A stretch of 64,000 bases of DNA from positions 289,676 to 353,675 of the forward strand of contig NZ_JABMJG010000010.1 in assembly GCF_013376045.1 (NCBI RefSeq), read 5' to 3'. The DNA is from Variovorax sp. SG517. GTDB taxonomy: Bacteria > Pseudomonadota > Gammaproteobacteria > Burkholderiales > Burkholderiaceae_C. Under the pieces are notes generated by a model. It saw nothing but the letters and a program-made list of their open reading frames with translations. It was not told the origin of the DNA and searched no databases. This document shows positions 34,911-43,715 of the stretch, one piece after another; positions within the stretch are counted from its first letter, which is position 1; every line of letters begins with the position of its first letter. A program made the position numbers and the translations under genes.

Positions 34911-34926
34911 CCACTAGATGTAGCGT
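34911..34926 (-). promoter_or_regulatory. NrdR box 2
   Basis: CCACTAGATGTAGCGT, a weaker match, placed exactly 32 bp from box 1 (three helical turns), the standard spacing for cooperative NrdR repression. nrdR itself is not in the window. Confidence 0.7.
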
Positions 34927-34965
34927 TTTCGAAAGGATACAAGGATTGCCGGTATTACTTCCGCA

Positions 34966-35057
34966 ATAGGCCACGGGCGAAGATGCCCCGTGAATACTGG
35001 CCTATGGTCACGCAACCCGCATGGGGCGTGGCTTGCAGGCCGATTTGGGCCTGCAAG
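34966..35057. repeat. two adjacent hairpins in the nrdA-ampD gap
   Basis: First: ATAGGCCA (34966-34973) with TGGCCTAT (34998-35005), enclosing an inner CACGGGC / GCCCCGTG stem. Second: CTTGCAGGCC (35032-35041) with GGCCTGCAAG (35048-35057) and a 6-nt loop. No T-run follows either on any strand. They are in the 3' flank of ampD. I see no gene in the rest of this 220-bp gap. Confidence 0.5.
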
Positions 35058-35146
35058 GCGCATGGTTGCTGCATCGCACGTTTGCGATTTTCGCATTGCT
35101 GCGCCGCGGGAACGGCGCATCGCGAGGCGCCGCGCGATTGAAAAAA

Positions 35147-35752
35147 TTAGAGCCGCCTGAGCTGCTCGGGAAACATCTGTGGATTCCAGCCCAGCTGTTC
35201 GCGCAGCAGGCGCCAGTCGAAGCCCGCGCCGGGGTCCTGCTTGCGGCCCGGCGCGATGTGCTCGTGCCCCGCGATGTGGGCGACCGGAAAGTGCTGCGCG
35301 ATGGCGGCGCACACGCTCGCGAGCGTCTCGTATTGCGGCTCCTCGAAGAGGCCTCCTTCGAGGCCCTCGAGCTCGATGCCGATGGAGTCGTCGTTGCAGT
35401 TGCCGCGGCCGCGCCACGACGACACGCCGGCGTGCCAGGCGCGATCGTCGCAGCTCACGAACTGCCAGAGTTCGCCGTTGCGCCGCACGAAGAAATGCGA
35501 CGAAACCTCCAGCCCGCGGATCGACTGGAAATAGGGATGCGCGTCCCAGTCCAACTGGTTGGTGAAGAGCTTTTGCACCGCGTCGCCGCCGTATTCGCCG
35601 GGCGGCAGGCTGATCGAGTGCAGCACGATGAGGTCGATCTGCGCGCCCTGCGGCCGGGGCCCGAAGTTGGGCGAGGGCAGGGCCTTTGCGAAGCGGTACC
35701 AGCCGGCCTGCCAGAGTCCGTCTTCGGCCGGGGCTTCTTCAGTCGTCGGCAT
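35147..35752 (-). CDS. ampD: 1,6-anhydro-N-acetylmuramyl-L-alanine amidase AmpD
   Basis: A 201-residue cytosolic zinc amidase that trims anhydromuropeptides in murein recycling and keeps AmpR-type beta-lactamase induction off. The zinc ligands are H45 (LIVLHSISLP), H163 and D173 in GHEHIAPGRKQDPG; E127 and K171 match the catalytic positions. Its first codons overlap the pilR 3' end by 14 bp, so it is the last gene of a pilS-pilR-ampD unit. Mpl, the next recycling enzyme, is also in the window. Confidence 0.95.
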   Translation of the reverse strand: MPTTEEAPAEDGLWQAGWYRFAKALPSPNFGPRPQGAQIDLIVLHSISLPPGEYGGDAVQKLFTNQLDWDAHPYFQSIRGLEVSSHFFVRRNGELWQFVSCDDRAWHAGVSSWRGRGNCNDDSIGIELEGLEGGLFEEPQYETLASVCAAIAQHFPVAHIAGHEHIAPGRKQDPGAGFDWRLLREQLGWNPQMFPEQLRRL

Positions 35753-37310
35753 TGCTGCTGCTCGCGCCGTCGTCGCCGTTGGGCGTGGTAATGCCCAGCC
35801 GCGCGATGCGGTAGCGGATCTGGCGCAGGCTCATGCCGAGGCGCGCGGCGGCCGCGGTGCGGTTGAAGCCGCTCTCGTGCAGCGCGCGCACGAGAATCTC
35901 GCGCTCCTGCTGGTCGAGGTAGGCCTGCAGGTCGGAGGGCAGCGGCGGAGGTGCGGCCTTCGCAGGCGCGACCGGCGCGGCGATCGGCTGTGCAGCCGCC
36001 GGGGCGAGGGGAGCATCCGCAGCCGGCGACAGCGCAGCCGGCGCGGATGCCGCGGCTTCGGCCGCGGCCGTGAAGCCGCCCATCAGGTCGAGATGCAGTT
36101 CGTCGCCGTCGTTCAGCGCCACCGCGCGGTGCAGCAGGTTCTCGAGCTCGCGCACGTTGCCGTTCAGCGGATGCTGCGCGAGGCGGCGCAGCAGGTCGTC
36201 GGACAGGTGCGGCACCGGCAGCCCGCCGTCCTGCGCGATGCGCGAGAGCAGCGCGTTGCACAGCGCGGGCAGGTCCTCGCGGCGGTCGCGCAGCGCGGGC
36301 ACCGCGATCTCGATCACGTTGAGGCGGTAGAAAAGGTCTTGCCGGAAACGGCCGGCCTGCACTTCGGCGTGCAGGTCCTTGTGGGTGGCGCTCACGATGC
36401 GCACGTCGACCGCGTCTTCCTGCGTCGAGCCGATCGAGCGCACGCTGCGCTCCTGGATCGCGCGCAGCAGTTTCGACTGCATGGCCAGCGGCAGGTCGCC
36501 GATTTCGTCGAGGAACAGCGTACCGCCGCGCGCGGCCTGGAAGTAGCCGTCGCGGTCCTGCGACGAGCCGGTGTAGGAGCCCTTCTTCGCGCCGAAGAAT
36601 TCTGCCTCGAGCAGGTTTTCGGGAATCGCGCCGCAGTTCACCGCGACGAAGGGGCCTTCGCTGCGCTGGCTGCAGGCATGCACCGCGCGCGCGACCAGTT
36701 CCTTGCCGGTGCCCGATTCGCCGCGCACCAGCACCGGCGCCATGCCGCGCGCCACCTTGGCGATGCGCGACTTGACCAGGCGCATCGGCTCCGACTCGCC
36801 CACGAGGCGGTCGAGCGCGGCGATGCCGGTGCCGGACGTGGTCGCCGCCTCGGATGCCGCACTGTTGTTGCTGCTCGCGGGCGCCGCCTGAGCAGGCTTG
36901 ACCGCCGGCTGAGGCGCCGTCCGCGCCTGCACGGCGGACGCCACGACCGCGCGAAACTGCTTGAGGTCGACCGGCTTGGTGAGATAGTCGAAGGCGCCGG
37001 CCTTCAGCGCCTCGACCGCGTTCTCGGCGGAGCCATAGGCGGTCATCACCACGCAGCGCTCGCTGCGCTGGTCCTTCTGGATGCGGTGGATGATCTCCAT
37101 GCCCTGCCCGTCGGGCAGCCGCATGTCGGTGATCACCGCGTCGAAGCGGCCGGCTTCCAGGTGCTGCCAGGCTTCGGACACGCTGCCCGCAGCCTCGACG
37201 CGATAGCCCTCGCGCAACAGCGTCAGCTCGTAGAGCGTGCGCAGGTCGGGCTCGTCGTCGATGACCAGGATCTGCGCCGGGCGCTGGGTGGAAGAGGTCG
37301 GGGTGCTCAC
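35739..37310 (-). CDS. pilR: sigma54-dependent response regulator PilR
   Basis: A 523-residue NtrC-family activator, normally of type IV pilin transcription. Receiver with phospho-acceptor D62 (VITDMRLPDG), AAA+ domain with Walker A GESGTGKE and Walker B LFLDEIGD, and a Fis-type HTH at the C-terminus (FNRTAAAARLGMSLRQIRYR). The sigma54 contact loop reads GSYTGS instead of GAFTGA. Residues 420-470 are an Ala/Pro linker. No pilin gene is in the window. It follows pilS by two bases. Confidence 0.92.
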   Translation of the reverse strand: MSTPTSSTQRPAQILVIDDEPDLRTLYELTLLREGYRVEAAGSVSEAWQHLEAGRFDAVITDMRLPDGQGMEIIHRIQKDQRSERCVVMTAYGSAENAVEALKAGAFDYLTKPVDLKQFRAVVASAVQARTAPQPAVKPAQAAPASSNNSAASEAATTSGTGIAALDRLVGESEPMRLVKSRIAKVARGMAPVLVRGESGTGKELVARAVHACSQRSEGPFVAVNCGAIPENLLEAEFFGAKKGSYTGSSQDRDGYFQAARGGTLFLDEIGDLPLAMQSKLLRAIQERSVRSIGSTQEDAVDVRIVSATHKDLHAEVQAGRFRQDLFYRLNVIEIAVPALRDRREDLPALCNALLSRIAQDGGLPVPHLSDDLLRRLAQHPLNGNVRELENLLHRAVALNDGDELHLDLMGGFTAAAEAAASAPAALSPAADAPLAPAAAQPIAAPVAPAKAAPPPLPSDLQAYLDQQEREILVRALHESGFNRTAAAARLGMSLRQIRYRIARLGITTPNGDDGASSSNADD

Positions 37311-37314
37311 GGCG

Positions 37315-39012
37315 CTATTGTGTCAGCCGGTTTTCGCTGGCGGCGAAGCTGACGAAGAATTCGTTGCCCTCGGCCCCGCCCGGCACCAGCGCGCGCCGCT
37401 CGTAGCCGATGGTGGCGCCGTGCCGCCGGCACAGCTCGCGGCAGAGGAACAGGCCCAGCCCGCTGGAGCGGCTCTCGGAAGAAAAGAAGGGCTCGAAAAG
37501 GTGCCGCTGCACCGCCGGTTCCAGCGGCGCGCCGTCGCTCCACACCATCAGGCTCGGGCGGTTGCTGCCGCTGCGCTGCTGCGCGGTCAGCACCTGGATC
37601 GCGCCTTCGCGCGTGCTGGCGTAGCGCGATGCGTTGTCCAGCAGGTTCACGATCAGGCGGCGCAGGTGCTCGGCGTCGAAGCGCACGTCGCAGTTGGCCG
37701 CGTCGAGCGACACCAGCACGCCCTTGCGCTGGGTCTGGCGCACCCATTCCTCGGCCAGCGCCTGCACGGCCGGGTCGAGCACCAGCTGCTCGCCCAGGGA
37801 GAGCACGCGCTGCTGGCGCGCGCGGGAGACGTCGAGCACGTCGTCCACGATGCGCGCGAGGCGCTGGGCGTTGTGCTGCACCATGCTCGTGAGCTTGCGG
37901 TGCGCGGGGTCGGTCAGGTCTTCGCTGAGCAGCGCGCTGGCCTGCGTGATGGCGGCCAGCGGGTTGCGGATCTCGTGCGCCACGGCCGCCGACATGCGGC
38001 CCATCGCCGCCAGCTTCTCGGTGCGGATGCGGGCCTCGAGTTCGCGCAGGTCCTGCAGGAACATCACGCAAAGGCTGTCGGCGCGCTTCTCGCTGGTGGG
38101 CGTGAGCCGCGTGCGCACGCGCACCTCGCGCGCCGCGCCTCGCGCCTGCGCCACGGGGATTTCCTCCGACTGCGGCGCCCGCCGCGCGAAGGTCTGGCGC
38201 GCCAGCGCCGCCAGCGCATGCCAGGCCGGCTGGGCGTGCAGCGGGAACGGCAGCGTCAGCTTCGCCAGCCCCTGGCCGAGGATGGCGTCGGCCGCCGGGT
38301 TGGCCGCATGCACCAGGCCTTCGGCATCGATCACCAGCACGCCTTCGCTCAGCGTCTCGATCACCAGGTCGTTGACCTGTGCCTGCATCTGCGCGCTGCT
38401 GCGGTTGCGCTGCGCCACCGCCTCTTCGCGGGCCAGGCGGCGGGCCATCTCGTGCGCGAGCAGCGCCACCACGAAGAAGCCGGTGCCCGTGAGCGCCGCC
38501 TGCACGAAACGCGGCGACGAGTCGCCCGACTGCTGCAGCCAGTGCCAGCCCGCATCGGCCAGGAGCAGCAGCGTGACGGTGGCGGAGGTGCCCAGGCTCA
38601 CGATCATGGTGCCCAGCACCGCGCTCATGAGCACCGGCAGCGCGAACAGCGGCGTGTAGTTGACGTTGCCGCCCTGCAGCACCTGCAAGGCGGTGAAGGC
38701 CGCCAGGTCGATGCCGATGGTCAGCAGCCACAGCGGCGTGAAGCCGCGGATCGGCGGCTTGAAGGCCGTGTAGCGCATGCCCAGCCAGGCCGCGACGAGG
38801 TAGAGCGCCGAGATGCCGATGGCCGCAGCCTGCATCGTCTGGCCGATCGCGAAGGCCACGCCCTGCAGCAGCACCAGCACCAGCGCGACGAAGCAGCGCG
38901 CGCCCATGAAGCCGCGCCAGAGCCGGCCCAGCGCCGTGGTCTCGCCGGGGCCCTGGTCGAGCACGTCCCAGTCGGTGACCGGCTCGCCGCGCGACCAGAG
39001 GGGCGTGCTCAT
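37315..39012 (-). CDS. pilS: sensor histidine kinase PilS
   Basis: A 565-residue inner-membrane kinase with six hydrophobic segments (about 35-195), a PAS-like domain (about 210-320), phospho-acceptor H346 in AVAHEIRNPLAAITQA, and a HATPase domain with NLLDNASRY and SSGLGLFLCREL. It is partner of PilR directly downstream and starts within the PP0621-like gene (4-bp overlap), which indicates translational coupling. Confidence 0.92.
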   Translation of the reverse strand: MSTPLWSRGEPVTDWDVLDQGPGETTALGRLWRGFMGARCFVALVLVLLQGVAFAIGQTMQAAAIGISALYLVAAWLGMRYTAFKPPIRGFTPLWLLTIGIDLAAFTALQVLQGGNVNYTPLFALPVLMSAVLGTMIVSLGTSATVTLLLLADAGWHWLQQSGDSSPRFVQAALTGTGFFVVALLAHEMARRLAREEAVAQRNRSSAQMQAQVNDLVIETLSEGVLVIDAEGLVHAANPAADAILGQGLAKLTLPFPLHAQPAWHALAALARQTFARRAPQSEEIPVAQARGAAREVRVRTRLTPTSEKRADSLCVMFLQDLRELEARIRTEKLAAMGRMSAAVAHEIRNPLAAITQASALLSEDLTDPAHRKLTSMVQHNAQRLARIVDDVLDVSRARQQRVLSLGEQLVLDPAVQALAEEWVRQTQRKGVLVSLDAANCDVRFDAEHLRRLIVNLLDNASRYASTREGAIQVLTAQQRSGSNRPSLMVWSDGAPLEPAVQRHLFEPFFSSESRSSGLGLFLCRELCRRHGATIGYERRALVPGGAEGNEFFVSFAASENRLTQ

Positions 39013-39272
39013 TGCCGGGCGGCGGCTTCGCGGTGCGCGGTGCTGCAGTAGACCGCGCCGCCGGGGCCGGCGATGGCCTCGGTCGCGGGCAGGTGCAGCC
39101 CGCAGTGGGCGCAGCGCACCATCGCCTGCGGCGTGCCGGCCGCCGTGCGCTGCTGCTGTTGCTGCGCCTTGGCCGCGCGCTCGCGCATGGCGTCGCGCAT
39201 TTCTTCGCGCCGGTTCTTGCGCCAGAGCCAGATCGCGACCCAGAGCACCGCGAGGACGAGGAGGTATTTCAT
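39009..39272 (-). CDS. PP0621-family small membrane protein
   Basis: An 87-residue protein with one N-terminal membrane helix, a basic/Gln-rich linker and a C-terminal CxxC...C zinc-ribbon-like part (VRCAHCGLHLP, then YCSTAHR). This is the PP0621 family, often found beside pilS. It is coupled to pilS by a 4-bp overlap and lies one base after the ccsA-like stop. Function unknown. Confidence 0.85.
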   Translation of the reverse strand: MKYLLVLAVLWVAIWLWRKNRREEMRDAMRERAAKAQQQQQRTAAGTPQAMVRCAHCGLHLPATEAIAGPGGAVYCSTAHREAAARQ

Positions 39273-39273
39273 T

Positions 39274-40089
39274 TCAGACGGGAGGGCGCGCGAGAACCAC
39301 TTCGAGCACGAAGCGCGAACCCACGTAGGCCAGCAGCAGCAGCGCCGAGCCGGCGTAGAGCACGCGGCGCGCCGTGCGGCCGCGCCAGCCGAAGCGGGCC
39401 CGGCCGATCAGCAGGATCGCGAAGCTGATCCAGGCGAGCACCGAGAAGATGGTCTTGTGGTCCCACTTCCAGACGCGTCCGGCGGCGCCGTACAGCTGCT
39501 CGCTGAACAGCAGGCCCGCCAGCAGCGTGGCCGACAGCAGCACGAAGCCGGCGGTGACGAAGCGGAAGGTGAGCCGCTCGAGCGTGAGCAGCGGCACGCC
39601 GCCCTGCGGCTCGACGGCAGCGGCCAGGCGGATCTGCTTTTCGGCGCGGGTGATCAGCCAGGCATGCACCACCGCGGCGCCGAACAGGCCGTAGGAGGCG
39701 ATGCCCAGCGCCAGGTGCAGCGGCAGCCATGGCGATGCCGTCACGTGCAGCGGCGTGCCGGGAAACAGGATGGCCAGCAGCACTGCGGCCGCGCCCAGCC
39801 AGGCGAGCGCGCGCCGCACCTTCAGCTGGGGATACATGCGGCTTTCGACCGCGTAGACGGTGAGCACCAGCCACGCCGTGACCGACAGTGCCGGCGCGAA
39901 ACCGAAGCGCGGCTCGCTGCCGACGAGACCATGGGCGAGGGCCGCGGCGTGCAGCAGCCATGCGATCCCGAGCGTCCATTGGGTCGATTGGCGGCTGAAT
40001 CTGGCGCCGGCGGCGGCGACAAAACCGTAGGCAACCGCGGTGGCGATGCCCAGAGCCACGCCGAGCGGGGAGGGGATCGCTAAAATCAT
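39274..40089 (-). CDS. cytochrome c assembly-family (CcsA/YpjD) membrane protein
   Basis: A 271-residue protein with eight hydrophobic segments and the CcmC/CcsA-type motif VWKWDHKTIFSVLAW. Such proteins handle heme or act at the inner membrane; the YpjD branch, which fits this size and the position beside ffh, is not proven to be a cytochrome c ligase. It is divergent from ffh. TAAACT lies seven bases before the ATG. Confidence 0.85.
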   Translation of the reverse strand: MILAIPSPLGVALGIATAVAYGFVAAAGARFSRQSTQWTLGIAWLLHAAALAHGLVGSEPRFGFAPALSVTAWLVLTVYAVESRMYPQLKVRRALAWLGAAAVLLAILFPGTPLHVTASPWLPLHLALGIASYGLFGAAVVHAWLITRAEKQIRLAAAVEPQGGVPLLTLERLTFRFVTAGFVLLSATLLAGLLFSEQLYGAAGRVWKWDHKTIFSVLAWISFAILLIGRARFGWRGRTARRVLYAGSALLLLAYVGSRFVLEVVLARPPV

Positions 40090-40096
40090 CGGCCGG

Positions 40097-40102
40097 AGTT
40101 TA
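40097..40102 (-). promoter_or_regulatory. -10-like hexamer of the ccsA-like gene
   Basis: TAAACT on the minus strand, seven bases before the ATG; no ribosome-binding site. Confidence 0.35.
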
Positions 40103-40204
40103 GCGTCTCGCTATTGCGTTCCCGGCGCCCGGCTTCAAGTTCTTTCCCGTCTCCCAGGCTTCTCATCCGGCCCGCGCCATAGCGGGCAGCAAGGCATCCC
40201 CCTC

Positions 40205-41593
40205 ATGGCCACCGCCCTCACAGAAAAGTTCTCCCGCCTCGTCAAGACGATGAGCGGCCAGGCCCGCATCACCGAAAGCAACGTGCAGGACATGCTGCGC
40301 GAGGTGCGCATGGCGCTGCTGGAAGCCGACGTGGCCCTGCCCGTGGTGCGCGACTTTGTCGCCCGCGTGAAGGAAAAGGCCCTCGGCCAGGAAGTGCTGG
40401 GCTCGCTCAAGCCGGGCCAGGCGCTGGTGGGCATCGTCAACCGCGAACTCGCCGCCACCATGGGCGAGGGCGTGTCCGACATCAACCTCGCGGCCCAGCC
40501 GCCGGCGGTGATCCTCATGGCCGGCCTGCAGGGCGCCGGCAAGACCACCACCACCGCCAAGCTCGCCAAGCACCTGATCGAGAAGCGCAAGAAGAAGGTG
40601 CTCACCGTGTCGGGCGACGTCTACCGCCCCGCCGCCATCGAGCAGCTGAAGACCGTCACCAAGCAGGCCGGTGCCGAGTGGTTTCCGAGCACGCCCGACC
40701 AGAAGCCGCTGGACATCGCGCGCGCCGCGCTCGACCACGCCAAGCGCCACTATTTCGACGTGCTGCTGGTCGACACGGCCGGCCGCCTGGCCATCGACGA
40801 AGTGCTGATGGCCGAAATCAAGCAGCTGCACGCTGCGCTCGACCCGGTCGAAACGCTCTTCGTGGTCGATGCCATGCAGGGCCAGGACGCGATCAACACC
40901 GCCAAGGCCTTCAAGGAGGCGCTGCCGCTCACCGGCATCATCCTGACCAAGACCGACGGCGATTCGCGCGGCGGCGCGGCGCTGTCGGTGCGCCAGGTGA
41001 CGGGCGTGCCGATCAAGTTCGCGGGCGTGAGCGAGAAGATCGACGGCCTGGAGGTGTTCGACGCCGAGCGCCATGCGGGCCGCATTTTGGGCATGGGCGA
41101 CATCGTCGCGCTGGTCGAGCAGGTCACGGCCGGCGTCGACGTGGCGGCGGCGCAGAAGCTCGCTGCCAAGGTCAAGAGCGGCGCGGGCTTCGACCTCAAC
41201 GACTTCCTCGGCCAGCTGCAGCAGATGAAGCAGATGGGCGGCCTCTCCAGCCTGATGGACAAGCTGCCCACCCAGATGGCCGCCAAGGCCAGCGAGGCCG
41301 ACCTGAGCCGCGCCGAGCGCGACATCCGCCGCAAGGAAGGCATCATCAACAGCATGACGCCGCTGGAGCGCCGCAAGCCCGAGCTGCTGAAGGCCACGCG
41401 CAAGCGCCGCATCGCCGCCGGCGCCGGTGTTCAGGTCCAGGAAGTGAACCGCCTGCTCAACGAGTTCGAGCAGATGCAGGGCATGATGAAGAAGATGAAG
41501 GGCGGCGGCCTCATGAAGATGATGAAGCGCATGGGCGGCATGAAGGGCCTGGGCGGAATGGGCGGCCCTGGCGGCCCGAAGCTGCCGTTCTGA
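40205..41593 (+). CDS. ffh: signal recognition particle protein Ffh
   Basis: A 462-residue SRP GTPase that targets nascent membrane proteins. N domain (1-90), G domain with GLQGAGKTTTTAKLAKHL, DTAGRL and TKTDGDSRGG, and a Met-rich M domain from about 330, ending in a Gly/Met tail (MKGLGGMGGPGG). The first Met after the upstream region has the family start (ALTEKFSRL). It ends at a strong bidirectional terminator. Confidence 0.97.
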   Translation: MATALTEKFSRLVKTMSGQARITESNVQDMLREVRMALLEADVALPVVRDFVARVKEKALGQEVLGSLKPGQALVGIVNRELAATMGEGVSDINLAAQPPAVILMAGLQGAGKTTTTAKLAKHLIEKRKKKVLTVSGDVYRPAAIEQLKTVTKQAGAEWFPSTPDQKPLDIARAALDHAKRHYFDVLLVDTAGRLAIDEVLMAEIKQLHAALDPVETLFVVDAMQGQDAINTAKAFKEALPLTGIILTKTDGDSRGGAALSVRQVTGVPIKFAGVSEKIDGLEVFDAERHAGRILGMGDIVALVEQVTAGVDVAAAQKLAAKVKSGAGFDLNDFLGQLQQMKQMGGLSSLMDKLPTQMAAKASEADLSRAERDIRRKEGIINSMTPLERRKPELLKATRKRRIAAGAGVQVQEVNRLLNEFEQMQGMMKKMKGGGLMKMMKRMGGMKGLGGMGGPGGPKLPF

Positions 41594-41623
41594 ACAGGCG
41601 CCGCACGCACGCATATATATATA

Positions 41624-41661
41624 AGAAGGCCCGCCGGGGTGAACCGGCGGGCCTTCTGCTT
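41624..41661. terminator. bidirectional terminator, ffh / HD-Pnk
   Basis: Perfect 14-bp stem AGAAGGCCCGCCGG / CCGGCGGGCCTTCT with a 6-nt loop, and an alternating TA tract just upstream. It separates ffh from the convergent RNA-repair operon. Confidence 0.85.
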
Positions 41662-41679
41662 TTCAGGTCTGCGCTTCCT

Positions 41680-42819
41680 TCAGGTCTGGACCTCGTATAC
41701 CGTTTCGTGCGCCTCCACCGGCGCCGGCAGTTCCCAGCGGTGCAGCATGCGCTCGATGCCCGCGTTCGACAGCGTGGTGTCGCGCTCGCGGTTGCGGCGC
41801 ATCAGCTCCGAATGGGGCACTTCCAGGTACACCAATTCGATGTGCGCGTGGTAGGCCCACAGCAGGTCGAGCGTCTTGGTGCGCATCTGCTGGCTCAGGT
41901 GCGTGGCGTTCCAGACGAAGCGCTCCTGCCTGCGCAGCAGCGCCTTCGCCTGGTCGACCGCGTGATGCGCGGCGAGCCCGTCGTTCTCGCCGTGCTTGAG
42001 GCCGAGCTCGGCGCGCGCATCGTCGAAGGACACCACCGGCCAGCCCTTTCGATGCTGCGCCACCCAGTGGTTCTTGCCGCTGGCAGGCAGCCCGCACATC
42101 ACCGTCACCTGCGATCCGGCGTTCTGGAACAGCGGGTAGTCGGGGCTGGTGTCGGCGCCGCGGAAGTAGGCCAGGCGCGTGTGGGCGTCTGCCATCTTCC
42201 GCGGGCCTTCCCAGCAGCCCTCCTCCTGTGCCAGCTGTTCGAAGAGCGCGATGTCGGCCATGCTGTCCGCGCGCTTCTCGTAGTGGCGCCCGAGCATGTC
42301 GCAGCGCGCCACGCAGCACAGGTCGGGCAGGCTCAGCTCCCATGAGAGCTTGTGCACCAGCCACTCGGGCCGCACGCCCTTGCGCGAGGCGAAGGCATGG
42401 AACGGCACCTGGTGCACCGCGATGATCCGGCACACCGCCTCGCGCAGCGCAAAAGGCACGCGGGCCTTCCACATCAGCACGCGCACGTCGACCGCGCCCC
42501 GGCGCGAGTGGCCGGGCTGGCCGATGCGGCCGCTGGCCTCGTCGATCACCGTGGTGTCTGGCTTGGCGATGTCGTGCAGCAGGCAGGCCATGAACAGCAC
42601 GAAGCGGCCGTCGGCGTCGGCGCGGCGGTAGTGCTCGTCCTGCATCAGCGCGTCGAGCACCATGCGCGTGTGGATGCCGACGTTGCCTTCGGCGTGGTAG
42701 TACGGGTCTTGCGGCGTCTCTTCGAGGCGCAGCAGGGCCGGCAGCAGTTCGCAGCATTGCGCCCAGTCGGCGTCCTTGCCGGGTTCGGGCACCAGGGCGC
42801 GGAGATCGTCGAAGTTCAT
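41680..42819 (-). CDS. HD-Pnk: HD-domain phosphoesterase fused to 5'-OH polynucleotide kinase
   Basis: A 379-residue two-domain enzyme. The N-terminal half is an HD phosphohydrolase with H50, the HD pair H82-D83 (LLHDIAKPDT), H104 and H136/H141. The C-terminal half is a P-loop kinase: GLPASGKN (243-250), SFDDAR with the catalytic Asp, and an Arg-rich lid (RRNRER). In the HD-Pnk family described from Runella, the HD part removes 2',3'-cyclic phosphates and the kinase phosphorylates 5'-OH ends, together healing broken RNA. The Walker A Ser/Thr is Asn here. Its ATG overlaps the RNA ligase stop by 4 bp, so the two are coupled. Confidence 0.85.
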   Translation of the reverse strand: MNFDDLRALVPEPGKDADWAQCCELLPALLRLEETPQDPYYHAEGNVGIHTRMVLDALMQDEHYRRADADGRFVLFMACLLHDIAKPDTTVIDEASGRIGQPGHSRRGAVDVRVLMWKARVPFALREAVCRIIAVHQVPFHAFASRKGVRPEWLVHKLSWELSLPDLCCVARCDMLGRHYEKRADSMADIALFEQLAQEEGCWEGPRKMADAHTRLAYFRGADTSPDYPLFQNAGSQVTVMCGLPASGKNHWVAQHRKGWPVVSFDDARAELGLKHGENDGLAAHHAVDQAKALLRRQERFVWNATHLSQQMRTKTLDLLWAYHAHIELVYLEVPHSELMRRNRERDTTLSNAGIERMLHRWELPAPVEAHETVYEVQT

Positions 42820-43715
42820 TGCTTCCTCCTTGTGGTCGTCAGTTCGGCCGGATCGCGCAGGGTGCGCAGGCCCAGGTCCTGCCAGGTCAGCTGCGGCGTC
42901 GGTGCGTAGAGATCCACGCCCGGCGCCAGCTGGTTGGGCAGCACCGGCCGGCGGCTGTGGTGCGAGCCCGAGTCGAGGATGGTCTGGACGAAATCCGGGC
43001 GCACCCACTTGTAGCGGCCGGTCACCTGGCCGTCCGATTCGGTCTTGAGGTACAGGCCCTCGGCAAGATCGGACAGGTCGGTCTGCTGCCGAACGAGATC
43101 GAGCGGCTGGCCTTCCTGTGCCACGGCGGCTTCGAAGGCGGGCTTCCAGTCCGTGCTGCGCGCCAGCGAGGGCTTCACAAGCGCCTGCAATGCCTTCGCG
43201 CTGCGGGGCATCTCGCCTTCGTAGAGCACGGGCACCGGCAGCACGGGGCTGCCTTCGAGCAGCGCATGCCGCGCCGGTGTCGAGAGAAAGCACTGCGACT
43301 GCCGGTCGTAGATGTCGAACTCCAGGAAGAAGGCCGGCAGCCGGTCGTACCAGCAGCTGTGCTTGGCGAAGCACCATTCGCCGTACATCACGTAGCGGTC
43401 TTCGAGCCGCTCCAGCAGCGCCGCTTCATGTGCGGCGGCCCAGTGCTTGAACAGGTTGAACTGCCGCTCGCCAGCACCGCCCGCGAGGTAGTGCCCGCGC
43501 GACTGCAGAAGCAGTTCGCCTGCGGAAGTGAACGACACGGCTGCATTGGCGCCATCGAGCTTTTCCTCGATGACGACGTGCATGCCTTGCAGTTCCGACA
43601 GCGGCGTCTGGCCGTCGTCGCTGTCACCGGCCTGCAGCCGGGAGCCTTCCAGGTGCGCAGTACGCGGGTACTTGAGCAGCGGGATCGATGAAAGAGAAGA
43701 AGAAAGGGGAAACAC
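42816..43715 (-). CDS. ATP-dependent RNA ligase family protein
   Basis: A 299-residue nucleotidyltransferase. Motif I is EEKLDGAN with adenylated K52; motif III/IIIa is YGEWCFAKHS and FFLEFDIYD; motif IV is AEGLYLKTE; motif V is RYKWVR. This is the RNA_ligase (PF09414-like) core without the T4 Rnl1 C-terminal domain. It is the first gene of a two-gene operon with HD-Pnk: one heals the ends, the other seals. The start is GTG with GGAG seven bases upstream. It could seal tRNAs cut by a ribotoxin; the physiological substrate is not known. Confidence 0.85.
   Translation of the reverse strand: MFPLSSSLSSIPLLKYPRTAHLEGSRLQAGDSDDGQTPLSELQGMHVVIEEKLDGANAAVSFTSAGELLLQSRGHYLAGGAGERQFNLFKHWAAAHEAALLERLEDRYVMYGEWCFAKHSCWYDRLPAFFLEFDIYDRQSQCFLSTPARHALLEGSPVLPVPVLYEGEMPRSAKALQALVKPSLARSTDWKPAFEAAVAQEGQPLDLVRQQTDLSDLAEGLYLKTESDGQVTGRYKWVRPDFVQTILDSGSHHSRRPVLPNQLAPGVDLYAPTPQLTWQDLGLRTLRDPAELTTTRRKQ

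Noticed and set aside
41612..41623. Alternating TA tract as a possible origin-like or Z-DNA signal
   Set aside because: It is only about 12 bases and adjoins the ffh terminator; no other origin features.
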